Assembly (NCBI GenBank): GCA_937969415.1
Contig: CALBWK010000063.1
Location: 1 to 64,000 of the forward strand
Direction: 5' to 3'
Source of the DNA: an uncultured Saprospiraceae bacterium
Lineage (GTDB): Bacteria > Bacteroidota > Bacteroidia > Chitinophagales > Saprospiraceae
Length of the DNA: 64,000 bases
Numbering within the stretch: the stretch's first letter is position 1; each line of letters opens with the position of its first letter. Shown here piece by piece: positions 1-10,415 of the stretch. A program made the translations under genes and the position numbers. The notes below the pieces were generated by a model, which was not told the origin of the DNA, searched no databases, and saw only the letters and a list, made by a program, of their open reading frames with translations.

Positions 1-951
1 GGAGAGCTTACCATAAGTATCTGTAAAATTGTATGGAAGCCCTAATGTGTCATTATCGACAGCGTAACTATATATCGATCTGGAAACATCTTGGATAATA
101 GATTTCTTTCCAGTTAGCATAAAAGTGAGATTACTACCGTCATCGCTTTTTACCAATGGCCCTTCTACCAATACTTTTCCTAGAAACGGACTCAATGAAA
201 CTTGGCCTCCTAGATGCTTAGTACTTCCCTCTCTTGTATTGATATCTACAACTGCTGATATCCTGCCCCCGTGCTCAGCGCCGAAGGCACCCGTAAGCAC
301 ATCTACATTTCTTATGGCCTCTGTCTCAAAAGTCGAGAAGAATCCAATACTGTGAAATGGATTGTAAATTGTCAATCCATCTAATAGAATCTTATTCTGG
401 ATCGGTGATCCACCCCTGATAAAAATCTGCCCACCTTGATCACCAGTAGATATGATTCCGGGAACTACTTGCAGGTATTGTAAGATATCGGCCTCTCCTC
501 CTGTGGATGGGAGTGCTTTGATTTGCTTCTTTGATACCTTCAGTTTGGATATCCTCACCTCAGTCTTTGCTTGTTGTCGCTCTGCAGAGATATCCACTAC
601 GCCTAGAGTAATTCCCCCTTTGGACATTTCGACTTTATAGTAGTTGATCTTCGTCTTTTTTACCTCTATAGGAACAGTCATATCCTCATATCCTATAAAG
701 GTGACTAATAACGTCCCGTCACCGATAGGTAAATCAGTCAGTGTAAAAAAGCCATTTTCGTCTGTATTGGTCCCTATTGTAGTCCCCTCTAGGGATATTG
801 TCGCAAACGGAACTTCCTCTCCAGTCTCGACATCGTACACGTGACCTCTAATAACTCCTACATCAGCATTCTGTGCTATTGCAGCTGTCATAAAACAACC
901 TAATACTAAAGCCCAACTTGCTACAGATCTGAAGATTCCTTGTATAAACAT
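1..951 (-). CDS. TonB-dependent receptor, N-terminal part (carboxypeptidase-regulatory-like domain plus plug); runs off the window start
   Basis: My minus-strand translation from ATG at 951: MFIQGIFRSVASWALVLGCFMTAAIAQNADVGVIRGHVYDVETGEEVPFATISLEGTTIGTNTDENGFF...VVPGIISTGDQGGQIFIRGGSPIQNKILLDGLTIYNPFH. Signal peptide, CarboxypepD_reg-like domain and plug motif. Open at the edge, so absent from the ORF track. Confidence 0.9.
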   Translation of the reverse strand, partial: MFIQGIFRSVASWALVLGCFMTAAIAQNADVGVIRGHVYDVETGEEVPFATISLEGTTIGTNTDENGFFTLTDLPIGDGTLLVTFIGYEDMTVPIEVKKTKINYYKVEMSKGGITLGVVDISAERQQAKTEVRISKLKVSKKQIKALPSTGGEADILQYLQVVPGIISTGDQGGQIFIRGGSPIQNKILLDGLTIYNPFHSIGFFSTFETEAIRNVDVLTGAFGAEHGGRISAVVDINTREGSTKHLGGQVSLSPFLGKVLVEGPLVKSDDGSNLTFMLTGKKSIIQDVSRSIYSYAVDNDTLGLPYNFTDTYGKLS

Positions 952-1079
952 ATATATGATAATGGCTATTTCGAAAAGCCACAAAAGTACACATTAATGA
1001 ACACCTTAGGCCTTTTGAAGTACAACCAAGTACGACAATATCATATGATTTGCCTAAGTTGTATTCGATATCCATCTAT

Positions 1080-1526
1080 ATGAAAAAGAAGATCCTTTTG
1101 GGCTTAGTAATATTCCTTGTTGCAATTCAATTTGTGCCTATTTCTAAGACCAATCCACCTGTTGTACAAGAACAAACACTCAGCTCTGCTGTAGAGCCTT
1201 CTGTTACACCTCAAGTCTTAACCTTACTCAAAGGTGCTTGCTATGATTGCCATTCAAATGAGACCGTCTACCCTAATTATACCAGAGCACAGCCATTGGG
1301 TTGGTGGATAAAAGGTCATATCACAGCTGGAAGAGAAAAACTCAACTTCTCAGAATGGGCTTCTTACTCTGGCAAAGAAAAAATCAAGCAAGCTCAGGAG
1401 TGTATAGAAGTAATGGAACAAGGGAGAATGCCTATGAAATCTTATGTGTGGATGCACCCAACAGGCAAACTTTCAGATCAGGATGAAAAGATCTTGATGG
1501 ACTTCTTTGCGCAACTAGGCGGTTAA
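1080..1526 (+). CDS. haem-binding domain-containing protein (CxxCH motif, signal/TM anchor)
   Basis: ORF 1050..1526; likely ATG at 1080 (MKKKILLGLVIFLVAIQFVP). Contains CYDCHSNET and GWWIKGHITAGREKLNFSEW, typical of the small Bacteroidota haem-binding domain family. Confidence 0.85.
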   Translation: MKKKILLGLVIFLVAIQFVPISKTNPPVVQEQTLSSAVEPSVTPQVLTLLKGACYDCHSNETVYPNYTRAQPLGWWIKGHITAGREKLNFSEWASYSGKEKIKQAQECIEVMEQGRMPMKSYVWMHPTGKLSDQDEKILMDFFAQLGG

Positions 1527-1528
1527 CC

Positions 1529-2296
1529 TCAATTCTCTAGACTGAAGGAATCCCTATCTCTTAAAAAAGGGAATTTAGTTCTGAATGCTTGTAATTCCGT
1601 CATACTTAAGGTGCTATGCAATATTGTCTCTCCCTCTGCAGTCGCCAAGGATAGCCCATCTGGAGCAAGAATAGCACTACGACCACTGTAGGTATTAGAC
1701 CACAGATCTTCTCCGACACAATTACACCCAATAACATAAGCTTGATTCTCTATAGCTCTTGCCTTGAGTAAGGTTTGCCAAGCGTCAATTCGCTTATCTG
1801 GCCAATTAGCCACATAGATCAATATGTCATAATCCGAATCGTTTCTCGACCATACAGGGAACCGTAGATCATAGCAGACTTGTAACCTCAGCCTAAAGCC
1901 TTTTATCTCAATTTCTTTTCTTATGCTCCCACCACTAAACGATCTATCCTCTCCCGCAAATGCAAATAAGTGCCTCTTGTCATAAGTCTCTATAACTCCG
2001 TCAGGTCCGACACAGTATAACCTATTGTAGCACTTATCCTCTTGCTTAGTCATCAGTGAGCCTATAATAATAGCGTCTTGTTGCGTTGCCCATTCTTGCA
2101 TAAGCCCAATAGCTTGGGGGGTATACTCAGTATAGCGATGCGCCATCATTGTAAAGCCTGTAGACCACATCTCAGGCAAGATGATGATATCTGCATCATT
2201 TATCTGACTTACAAGTTTGGAGATATGCTCAAGATTTTCATTGACCTTATGCCAGCTTATTTGAGCTTGTACTAACGCTATGCTTAACTCAGACAT
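1529..2296 (-). CDS. nitrilase-superfamily amidohydrolase (omega-amidase/YafV-like)
   Basis: Catalytic E (ILPEMWSTGF), K (YDKRHLFAFAGE) and C (LQVCYDLRFPVWSRN) all present. Confidence 0.9.
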   Translation of the reverse strand: MSELSIALVQAQISWHKVNENLEHISKLVSQINDADIIILPEMWSTGFTMMAHRYTEYTPQAIGLMQEWATQQDAIIIGSLMTKQEDKCYNRLYCVGPDGVIETYDKRHLFAFAGEDRSFSGGSIRKEIEIKGFRLRLQVCYDLRFPVWSRNDSDYDILIYVANWPDKRIDAWQTLLKARAIENQAYVIGCNCVGEDLWSNTYSGRSAILAPDGLSLATAEGETILHSTLSMTELQAFRTKFPFLRDRDSFSLEN

Positions 2297-2299
2297 AGG

Positions 2300-3754
2300 T
2301 TAATTGTCCGAGAAATAGCGTCTAGCATTCCTATTTATGGCATCATTGACAGTTGTGCCTGTGAGGTGATCCTGATCTGCCGGTGCAAATCGATCTGCCT
2401 TATACAGCTCAACTTCCCATCTCGGATTCTGTAATTCACCTCTACAGTTAGAGTGGAGCAATCTGTAATCATTAGGTGCTAAGCCTACATTGTAGAATAG
2501 AAATTTGACACCAGTTTGGTTGGTTTCAGGCAAATGATTATAAATCCAAATCTCATAGGGAGGAGCAGACGGTTCGTCAAGGACTTCTATCAAATCATCA
2601 GGTCTTCCATATTTCAAAAACATATAGCCTCTATCTGTTTCAAATCCGTGCCCTAGGGTAGCTGTAAATTTCCTATCCACAGCTCTCGCAACTTCCATAT
2701 ACTTATCGAATACTTCTTTTGCATTGCCTTGAGATCGTGTTATCCAAAAATTATATAAGAAATACTTCTTTGCCTTGATGTTATCACTCCAGACTAGATC
2801 ATTGAGAATAGCATTTTGTGTATTGGGGACGAGTGGAAATATTGCTTTGAGATTATAATTAAGCTCTCCGTCATCCATCGTCTGCACAAAGGATGTTTCG
2901 AATTTCGAATCTCCATTATATTGGACGGCATAATCCGTGTAGGGGTGATAAACATTAAAAGGTCTTTCTCGCCTAGTTAAGGTGGCCTTTTCTTTATTTA
3001 CAATTTCAATGACAAAGGTATAGTTACCAGATTCCAGACTTTCAATTTCAAAATTTTCGAAAGCTATACAATTCTTGCCTTTAGTAATTTTCTTAAATCC
3101 CGGCTGGGTCTTTTGGACAAGTGTACTAGACTCCATTACATAGTACATATAGTATATCTCTTCCTCGATAGCTTCTGTACCGTATAGCTCAGCAAAAAAA
3201 TACAATTGGTTATTGTCGGGACCAAAAGATTCAAAAATCAATGGTTCGAATGAGAAACTTGCTTTGGAGAAGGCAAGTTTGTTGGTCTCCATCGAGACTT
3301 CATTCAACAACAAAACATCGGAGAGCACTAAGGGCTCTTCAAAGTCTGTTAGACGGATTTTTTCTTTATATAAAAAGGTATCTTGAGTTTGATTGAGATC
3401 CACATATTGTAGTTCCATATTATAGACACCAGGATCTAGCTTGAAACGCCTTAAGTCCCAATAATCTATGACCCTTTTGGATTCAGGGCTATTGACTTGA
3501 TACTTTTCTGCTAGCTTGATCTGATTTCTTTCATCCTTAACAACGACTAGAAACTCTACACTAGAGTTAAGCAAACTGTCTTCTTCACTAATACTAAGGA
3601 ATTGAGTTGTGCCTCCTATGATCCTACTATATATCTCAATGTAAGGGCCTTCTTGGAAATAGCCCAAGCAAGAGACACTCACATCAATAGCTTTTGCCCA
3701 AGTAGAAATACTGAGGAAGATAGTTAGAATTAGAATAGATCGAGTTTTTATCAT
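2300..3754 (-). CDS. GWxTD domain-containing secreted protein
   Basis: C-terminal LGHGFETDRGYMFLKYGRPDDLIE matches the GWxTD domain; N-terminal signal peptide. Confidence 0.85.
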   Translation of the reverse strand: MIKTRSILILTIFLSISTWAKAIDVSVSCLGYFQEGPYIEIYSRIIGGTTQFLSISEEDSLLNSSVEFLVVVKDERNQIKLAEKYQVNSPESKRVIDYWDLRRFKLDPGVYNMELQYVDLNQTQDTFLYKEKIRLTDFEEPLVLSDVLLLNEVSMETNKLAFSKASFSFEPLIFESFGPDNNQLYFFAELYGTEAIEEEIYYMYYVMESSTLVQKTQPGFKKITKGKNCIAFENFEIESLESGNYTFVIEIVNKEKATLTRRERPFNVYHPYTDYAVQYNGDSKFETSFVQTMDDGELNYNLKAIFPLVPNTQNAILNDLVWSDNIKAKKYFLYNFWITRSQGNAKEVFDKYMEVARAVDRKFTATLGHGFETDRGYMFLKYGRPDDLIEVLDEPSAPPYEIWIYNHLPETNQTGVKFLFYNVGLAPNDYRLLHSNCRGELQNPRWEVELYKADRFAPADQDHLTGTTVNDAINRNARRYFSDN

Positions 3755-4143
3755 TCTACAGGCGTCATAATTAGCTTAAACTCAAAGTTTCTAAATTTCG
3801 TTGACATTTTCAGAGTATCCGGTGTCACTTCAGAGACAAGATACTTGGTAGTCTTGGGAGTGGCAACTCGGATGGAGTTATCTTTTAGTTTAAAAGGATA
3901 GGCCTTGGGGTCTCCGAATATATTAGTTGTAAAAGTACCATCTTCTGTTATTGTGACCTTACCGTTATCTAACAAACGAGTGATCTGATCATCTCTGTAA
4001 GCCTTGGCAATTTCCCATTTGCCATAGACTTCTGCTTCTGTGATCGGTTTTTCAACCTGGGATGAAGAATTGGTATCCCCTTTACAACTATGCAAAAACA
4101 AAGCAAAGGCGCAAAGTATTATCGTGTACAACGGTGTTCTCAT
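3751..4143 (-). CDS. small lipoprotein (lipocalin-like fold possible)
   Basis: MRTPLYTIILCAFALFLHSCKGD lipobox; GKWEIAKAYRDDQITRLLDNGKVTITEDGTFTTNIFGD resembles lipocalin-like lipoproteins. 4-nt overlaps with both neighbours. Confidence 0.65.
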   Translation of the reverse strand: MRTPLYTIILCAFALFLHSCKGDTNSSSQVEKPITEAEVYGKWEIAKAYRDDQITRLLDNGKVTITEDGTFTTNIFGDPKAYPFKLKDNSIRVATPKTTKYLVSEVTPDTLKMSTKFRNFEFKLIMTPVE

Positions 4144-5168
4144 ATGCGTGTATGCATTACTCTAAACCAAACTGGTGGCAACAAAGATAGTAACATGCAT
4201 GCAGGATACCCAAATGGTAATTGTTTAGCTTCAATATGACTATCCAGTACTTGATACTTTTTATGCGCCAGGTAATGATGGTCAGAGTGTCGAGTCAGCT
4301 CATACAACAAGATTCGACCTATTTGGTGGTCAGAATTCCAAGAGTGCATAGGCTTTACACGTTCGTATCTGCCCGATTCTAGCAACTTCCTTTGCAATCC
4401 GTAATGCTCTATATAGTTGATTGTCTCTAGCAATAATACAGATAGAAGTGCTGTACAAACAAAAAGAAATAACACTTGTGTGCCGCCCCAGATAAACAAA
4501 CTGCACAGAAGTAGGCCCTGAATAATGGCTGCTACGAGTTGCTTATTAGCTAGAGATAGAAAGCTTTTCCCTTCTTTTTTTAGGAGTCTTAATTGTAGTC
4601 GCCAAGCATTGACATATGTTCCAGCAATGGACTTGATCCAAAAGAAATACACGTTCTGGCCTTTTCTGGCTGTTGCTGGATCCTTAGGCGTCGCTACATT
4701 TTTATGGTGACCTAGATTATGCTCCATTGTAAAGTGCATATACAGGCTAGGTAATAGTAGGAGCTGGCTCATCAGACGCTTGTGAACTTCCTTTTTGTGG
4801 CCCAATTCGTGGGCGACATTTATTCCGAGTCCACCCATCATAGTTCCAGTAGATAAGACCAAGCCTATCATTTCATACAAGTGTAATTCAGCTGTATGCA
4901 ATTGGTGTATAAAGTATCCTATAATGCCGTAGAGCAATGGCACGTTGAGGTAGAGCAGAATATCGAAAAATGAGTTGTTAAGTTTCGAAAATTGGACTTC
5001 TTGAGTCTCATTTTCTTCATTAGGGCCGAATAGTGTGTCTAAAAGTGGTACTAATCCGAAGGCAAAAATGAATGTAGCGTACGACCACAATCCTTTATTT
5101 GCGATAGCTAAATAAGTTAATAGAGGTACCAGATAAGCAAAGAGGTACTTAACGTCTTTCATAGGCAC
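4140..5168 (-). CDS. alkB: alkane 1-monooxygenase (AlkB-type membrane di-iron hydroxylase)
   Basis: All AlkB histidine motifs present: HELGHKK, MEHNLGHHKNVATPKDPATAR, NYIEHYGLQRK, LTRHSDHHYLAHKKYQVL; several TM segments. Confidence 0.9.
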   Translation of the reverse strand: MPMKDVKYLFAYLVPLLTYLAIANKGLWSYATFIFAFGLVPLLDTLFGPNEENETQEVQFSKLNNSFFDILLYLNVPLLYGIIGYFIHQLHTAELHLYEMIGLVLSTGTMMGGLGINVAHELGHKKEVHKRLMSQLLLLPSLYMHFTMEHNLGHHKNVATPKDPATARKGQNVYFFWIKSIAGTYVNAWRLQLRLLKKEGKSFLSLANKQLVAAIIQGLLLCSLFIWGGTQVLFLFVCTALLSVLLLETINYIEHYGLQRKLLESGRYERVKPMHSWNSDHQIGRILLYELTRHSDHHYLAHKKYQVLDSHIEAKQLPFGYPACMLLSLLPPVWFRVMHTRI

Positions 5169-5222
5169 AGCAATTAAGTGTACCTAAAGTTAAAAAAACA
5201 TAACTGGAATGGACTGAGAGAA

Positions 5223-5579
5223 TTACTTCTTAAGAAGCTTTCTTTCTTTGATCTTGGCCTTCTTTCCCACTAATTCTCTGAGGTAGTAGAGCTTAGCTCT
5301 CCTTACTTTACCTCTCTTAAGGACCTTTACATCAACTATTGATGGAGATGAGATCGGGAATATTCTTTCTACACCTACCCCACTAGACATTTTTCTTACG
5401 GTAAATGTCTTAGTCGCACCTGAACCATTGATCTGGATTACATTGCCTTTAAATGACTGGATTCTTTCTTTAGAACCCTCGACAATTTTGATACTCACAT
5501 CGACATTATCACCTGGTCTGAAATCAGGCAAATCTTTCTTAGCTGTCAATTGTTCCTCTACGTAGTTAATTAAATCCAT
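5223..5579 (-). CDS. rplS: 50S ribosomal protein L19
   Basis: [35 protein letters not shown]...[43 protein letters not shown]. Confidence 0.97.
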   Translation of the reverse strand: MDLINYVEEQLTAKKDLPDFRPGDNVDVSIKIVEGSKERIQSFKGNVIQINGSGATKTFTVRKMSSGVGVERIFPISSPSIVDVKVLKRGKVRRAKLYYLRELVGKKAKIKERKLLKK

Positions 5580-5668
5580 AATCCTAGATATTTATAGGCT
5601 TCTAATAAGCGTGCAAAGATACTGAATTTCCTAAGAAAGTAGCAAATCTAAAATAGGAATGAATTCGC

Positions 5669-8008
5669 TTATCTCAATAAAGTCAAATGACCGTCTCTAT
5701 TGACTCTAGCCCCTCTAGGCTCACGATAGCTGACTTTATACACATAGACACCTTGAGGCGATAGCGGACCTGAATTAAACTCCATTCCATTCCACCCCTC
5801 ACGTGGGTCTGATGATTCATAGACCAACTGTCCCCATCTGTTATAGATGTTGATCTCAAAATCATTGAGCCCGCCAAAAAAGCCGTTGCCCAGAAATAGA
5901 TCATTGGAAGAATCGTTATTTGGCGTAAAGGCATTAGGGAAATGAAACTCCACAGTAGGGATAACATCAATAACCTTAGATATTGTATCAGGACAATTGG
6001 TAGTAGGATGAAAACTGGTCAAAAGCACTCTATACTGCCCAGTATCGGGAAACGTAAATGTTGGATTCTGCACAAATGAAGAACCAGCACCACCAAAATC
6101 CCATTGCCACCCTCGAGCATTTATAGATCTGTCTGTGAAATTTATTGTTTTATCAAAAATATTGGCTTCCATAGGATCACATATAAAGTCTGCTTCGGGT
6201 GACTCCAACACCCTAATCAAATCCGGAAAACCACGTGCCGCTTCGCAACCCAAAGGCGAAACAATATCCACTGAAACGGAAAAGATACCCGGCTCTAGAT
6301 AAGTATGCGTCGGACTGATATTCGTTGCAGTACTCCCATCTCCCAAGTCCCAAAATATGTCATAGGTAGAATCTATAGGAAATGATAAATTCTCTAAAAA
6401 GATATCTACAGGATTACAGCCTATAAAAGAGGAAGGTTCTACGATAACTGTATTAGGGGCTGGAAAATAAGGGACTTCAACTGTAACAGAATCCTGACAG
6501 CCATCACTATCCGTGACGACTAGCTGCACCTGTTTATTTCCAGGCGTAGGAAATTCAAAGCTAGGAGAAGTCATTGTAGAACTACCATCTTGATCAAAGG
6601 ACCAATCCCATCCAGTCAGCCTGGAGGCTCCCGTAAATGAAAAATCAGTGAAATCTGTAGGACCTGCAACACAGGTATCATAAGCAAACTCAAAATTACT
6701 TGTAGCTCCAGGAAATACATTGATAATCATAGGTGCGGTGTCAGAACAGAATAGGCCTTCATTGACAATCATCCGACCAGTATATGTACCAAAAAATGGA
6801 AAATCAACATCTGCATTTCTTGTCAGACCTTCTTGCCTAAAAATATTGTTCCCCACACTATCCACTATAGACCAATCATAGTCTTCTATGAATCTGACAT
6901 CTGTACTTAAGTTTTCTATGACTAGAGAGCTATCACCGCATAAATTGAAAATGTATAAGTTGGTATTTCCTGCATTCGCTCCAGTGGCTGAGCCGGGATC
7001 AGGTACAACTTCATCCGCATCCAATCGTGCAAAAACTGCTGCCTCACATTCTAGAATATTAAACTGAAAATCTCTTCTAATCTCTCCTATCTTGACGCCA
7101 TCTCTAAACTCTTCTACACAGACACCGACTACAAACTGACCGATAGCATCTGGAACACCAGATAACTCACCAGTGAGCAGATTTATTTCTACTTGTGGAT
7201 CTCCTCCTAAGGGATTGATGGCACTGAACGGTGGTATAAATCTAACTTGATCAAATGGCGGAGCGCATTGGATAGGCTCAGGTCTTACACAGATACAACA
7301 CCCTAGACTCCCAGCACCCGGACCAGTAGCGTCAAAAGTTCCTCCAGCTGTGGACGGTGCACAGAATGAATATCTCAAATCATCTCCATCAATATCAGTG
7401 CACCTTTGGGATACACCAAGGTCTTCTAGAGGAAATCCTGCACAAACAAAAATGGGAGGAAACTCATCGAAAGTCGGGCTACTGTTTCCTGTTCTTTGTG
7501 CTTCTGGGGAAATCGTCACATCAAAAGATGCTCCTGTATCTCCAGGATTGAAGATATTAGAGATAGATTCATTTCTACAGCAACGTTGGTAGGCAATCAT
7601 ATAATCTCTATCCCCTACTTCTAGCTCCACTTCAAATTCATAAAAGCCCTCTTCCACACGGATTTCATCATTAGGGACTTCTACACAATCCAGATTATTG
7701 GCATCTACGGGTTGTATACCTCTAGGTCCAACATTTCTAATATTATCATAAAGGATCCAAGTCCCCTGAGCATTCTGACGAAAGACACCAAACATAGTAG
7801 CATCTGCGCCATCAAAAGGGGCACCTCCTCCATTCGCATCTCTATAAAGAGTGACTATAACATTAAATCTAACTAGACTGCTATCCTGATTATGTTCTAT
7901 ATAACGATAAGTAACATCACCACCTACAATATGGGCAGCTTGGCTATCGCTGAGAGCTAAGCCAGAAAAAATTGTAGAAAAAATGAGAATCCTTATATAT
8001 CTTGACAT
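5669..8008 (-). CDS. PKD-domain secreted protein with gliding-motility-associated (T9SS type B) C-terminal domain
   Basis: Signal peptide, PKD repeats (DWSFDQDGSSTMTSPSFEFPTPGNKQVQLVVTDSDGCQDSV) and C-terminal HFPNAFTPNNDSSNDLF...INIYNRWGQLVYES...GVYVYKVSY. Confidence 0.93.
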   Translation of the reverse strand: MSRYIRILIFSTIFSGLALSDSQAAHIVGGDVTYRYIEHNQDSSLVRFNVIVTLYRDANGGGAPFDGADATMFGVFRQNAQGTWILYDNIRNVGPRGIQPVDANNLDCVEVPNDEIRVEEGFYEFEVELEVGDRDYMIAYQRCCRNESISNIFNPGDTGASFDVTISPEAQRTGNSSPTFDEFPPIFVCAGFPLEDLGVSQRCTDIDGDDLRYSFCAPSTAGGTFDATGPGAGSLGCCICVRPEPIQCAPPFDQVRFIPPFSAINPLGGDPQVEINLLTGELSGVPDAIGQFVVGVCVEEFRDGVKIGEIRRDFQFNILECEAAVFARLDADEVVPDPGSATGANAGNTNLYIFNLCGDSSLVIENLSTDVRFIEDYDWSIVDSVGNNIFRQEGLTRNADVDFPFFGTYTGRMIVNEGLFCSDTAPMIINVFPGATSNFEFAYDTCVAGPTDFTDFSFTGASRLTGWDWSFDQDGSSTMTSPSFEFPTPGNKQVQLVVTDSDGCQDSVTVEVPYFPAPNTVIVEPSSFIGCNPVDIFLENLSFPIDSTYDIFWDLGDGSTATNISPTHTYLEPGIFSVSVDIVSPLGCEAARGFPDLIRVLESPEADFICDPMEANIFDKTINFTDRSINARGWQWDFGGAGSSFVQNPTFTFPDTGQYRVLLTSFHPTTNCPDTISKVIDVIPTVEFHFPNAFTPNNDSSNDLFLGNGFFGGLNDFEINIYNRWGQLVYESSDPREGWNGMEFNSGPLSPQGVYVYKVSYREPRGARVNRDGHLTLLR

Positions 8009-8195
8009 ATCGTATGACTTATGATGAGTTGTTATGCAATGATTATTACAATATCATAACGTGAAAAATAAAGTTAAGTATATATCGTTTATACCTCAAG
8101 CCAACATAAATTGTTGCTTTACCACTCAAACTAAACGTAATACTAATAACATTGGTTGATAAATTACTTATCCTCCGTTGTCCAAATTATGAGCT

Positions 8196-8768
8196 ATGAA
8201 TAGTGAATTGGACAACCTGACTAAAATCGTCAAGCTCCTAGATGAAGGAGCAGTAATACTCTGTCCTACTGATACAATTTGGGGTCTGAGCTGTGACGCT
8301 ATGAATTTAGCTAGTGTACGGCGCATATTTGACATAAAGTCTCGTGATCTTGACAAGCCCTTGATTCTTCTTTTCAGCAGAGTTTCCGAATTAAAAAAGT
8401 ACGTAACAGATCTACATCCTCGGGTAGAGGATCTACTTATTTATTATCAGAAACCAGTAACATTCATCCATCGCGCAGGTCCAAAACTGCCTCGACATCT
8501 TGTCAACAAAGATGGAACAGTGGCTATTCGCCTTACACAGGATGAGACGCTTAGGGAATTAATAGATGACCTTGGAAGACCTATAGTCTCTACAAGCGCT
8601 AACATTCAAGGAGAACCCAGTCCTAGTATCTATCCTGAGATTACAGAAAAAGTCAAATCACAGGTCGATTATATATTTAAAGCCAGAAGAGTCAATGGCA
8701 CACATCTCAGTGCTTCTCCAATTATCAAGTATGATAAATATGGACAGTTAATCTTTATTCGAGAGTAG
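8196..8768 (+). CDS. L-threonylcarbamoyladenylate synthase (Sua5/YciO/YrdC family)
   Basis: GAVILCPTDTIWGLSCDAMN, KSRDLDKPLILLFS, GRPIVSTSANIQGEPSP. Confidence 0.93.
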   Translation: MNSELDNLTKIVKLLDEGAVILCPTDTIWGLSCDAMNLASVRRIFDIKSRDLDKPLILLFSRVSELKKYVTDLHPRVEDLLIYYQKPVTFIHRAGPKLPRHLVNKDGTVAIRLTQDETLRELIDDLGRPIVSTSANIQGEPSPSIYPEITEKVKSQVDYIFKARRVNGTHLSASPIIKYDKYGQLIFIRE

Positions 8769-10307
8769 TGCTATTGTTGGTTTGGGGTTGCGGATATACT
8801 CCAAAGCCAGACTTATGGCTTCATCATTATCAGAAAGTAATGTCTGCCTGGCTTCATCATCACTGATCACCTTGTAGTAAGATCTACTAGCAACATAGTC
8901 AAAATTCAAATTGCAAGACACCTGCCCCATCAACTCTGCATCGATGTAGTTAGTCACAAAGTTTTCATAACCACTTTGTGATAAGCGTAATTGGTCTAGC
9001 TGTCTAGAATTAGCTCTATGCATTGTCCAGATGACATAGTGATCAAGATAATATTCATATTCATAACAGTCTTGAGTTTCCTTTTGACTTACCTCTATAT
9101 CTGGCAGGACACCTTGCCCTGAAGGCATTTCTCTTGCCAACAATTTACTTTTCATCACTAAACTATCTGCTTCAAATTCATTGGTCTCACTCTCGTAGGA
9201 CTTCTGTATCAGTCTACCACTTGGAGTATAGTACTTTGCAACAGTAAGCCGAAGGGCACCTCCATTCTTAAGAGGAAATATCTCTTGGACTAGTCCTTTG
9301 CCATAGCTGTGTTCTCCGATTATCATACCGCGATCCCAGTCTTGTATCGCACCAGCTAGAATTTCACTTCCAGAGGCTGAATAATTATTGATAAGCACTG
9401 CAACTTTCCTAATATTATAAAAGTTTTTGCCCGTAGAGCGATATTCTTGTTTTTCTCTATTAAGCCCCTTGGTGTAGGTCAACAACTTGTCCTTTTTGGG
9501 AAACAACTGTGACAAGACCTTGATGGCTTCTGGTAGATATCCTCCTGGATTATCTCTGAGATCAAGAATCAAATCAAGTTCTTCTTTATCCTTGGTCATC
9601 TTTTCCATAGACTCTACAAACTGCTCGTAGGTATTTCCGCTAAATCTTGCCAGTTTTATATATCCGATATTACCTTCTATTAGATAAGACTCACTTGCAG
9701 ATGCTACTACTATTTCCTTAATAGCAACATCCTTATTAATCTGCTCTCCAGAGACTGAGACCAAGTTAATATTTATAGTTTCTCTAGTATCATCTTTAAG
9801 CATTGCCCTAAGAGAATCAAATGAAAGCTCATGGCCACTTACAGGGATGTTATCTACCTTATTAATGATCATACCTGATTTCAAGCCTTGTATCTCTGCA
9901 TCAGAATCCGGTATTATACCAGATAGATAGAAGGTATCATTGATACCAATAGTTTCAATACCGATACCTCGATAGACGCCTTTCATTCGGTCTTGGTGGT
10001 CAGTTAGTTCGGCTGCGGTTATATAACTTGAATGGGGATCTAAGTCTTCTAATAACTGATCTATGACATTAATAGACATCTCCTCCGAGTCTATAGAATC
10101 TACATAAGTGTTTTCTATAAACCGAATGACTTCTTCTATCCTACCATCTTGTTGGTGCCCACTGAGATTAGATACAACTTCAGATTTAAATAGGGATTCG
10201 GCATTGTCACCGAATTGTATGTTATATCCCACCAATAATCCGACTGCGGCAGAGAGGCCGATAAGTATCGGTTCCCAGACTCTAAGTGGCTTTTGTGGTG
10301 ATGGCAT
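8748..10307 (-). CDS. S41 family C-terminal processing peptidase with PDZ domain
   Basis: DLILDLRDNPGGYLPEA, INNYSASGSEILAGAIQDWDRGMIIGEHSYGKGLVQ (Ser/Lys dyad), PDZ-like SDAEIQGLKSGMIINKVDN. Confidence 0.95.
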   Translation of the reverse strand: MPSPQKPLRVWEPILIGLSAAVGLLVGYNIQFGDNAESLFKSEVVSNLSGHQQDGRIEEVIRFIENTYVDSIDSEEMSINVIDQLLEDLDPHSSYITAAELTDHQDRMKGVYRGIGIETIGINDTFYLSGIIPDSDAEIQGLKSGMIINKVDNIPVSGHELSFDSLRAMLKDDTRETININLVSVSGEQINKDVAIKEIVVASASESYLIEGNIGYIKLARFSGNTYEQFVESMEKMTKDKEELDLILDLRDNPGGYLPEAIKVLSQLFPKKDKLLTYTKGLNREKQEYRSTGKNFYNIRKVAVLINNYSASGSEILAGAIQDWDRGMIIGEHSYGKGLVQEIFPLKNGGALRLTVAKYYTPSGRLIQKSYESETNEFEADSLVMKSKLLAREMPSGQGVLPDIEVSQKETQDCYEYEYYLDHYVIWTMHRANSRQLDQLRLSQSGYENFVTNYIDAELMGQVSCNLNFDYVASRSYYKVISDDEARQTLLSDNDEAISLALEYIRNPKPTIALLSNKD

Positions 10308-10360
10308 ATATGATTCGAATTACTAGTCTTTAGAGCAAAATGTTATGCTAGATAAAGAAA

Positions 10361-10391
10361 ATGGAGAGACTACATTACATAATCTCTCCAT
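10361..10391 (-). terminator. hairpin downstream of the sigma factor gene
   Basis: 9-bp perfect inverted repeat atggagaga ... tctctccat; a T-rich run follows on the minus strand. Confidence 0.6.
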
Positions 10392-10415
10392 AATTTACTT
10401 TTTGCTTTGTTACTA

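Noticed and set aside
863-1075. 70-aa minus ORF 863..1075
   Set aside because: Overlaps the start of the TonB receptor in another frame and has no coding-like features.
8748-8768. 21-nt tail-to-tail overlap between the Sua5/YrdC-family gene and the S41 peptidase gene
   Set aside because: Real, but short convergent overlaps are common in compact genomes and not informative alone.
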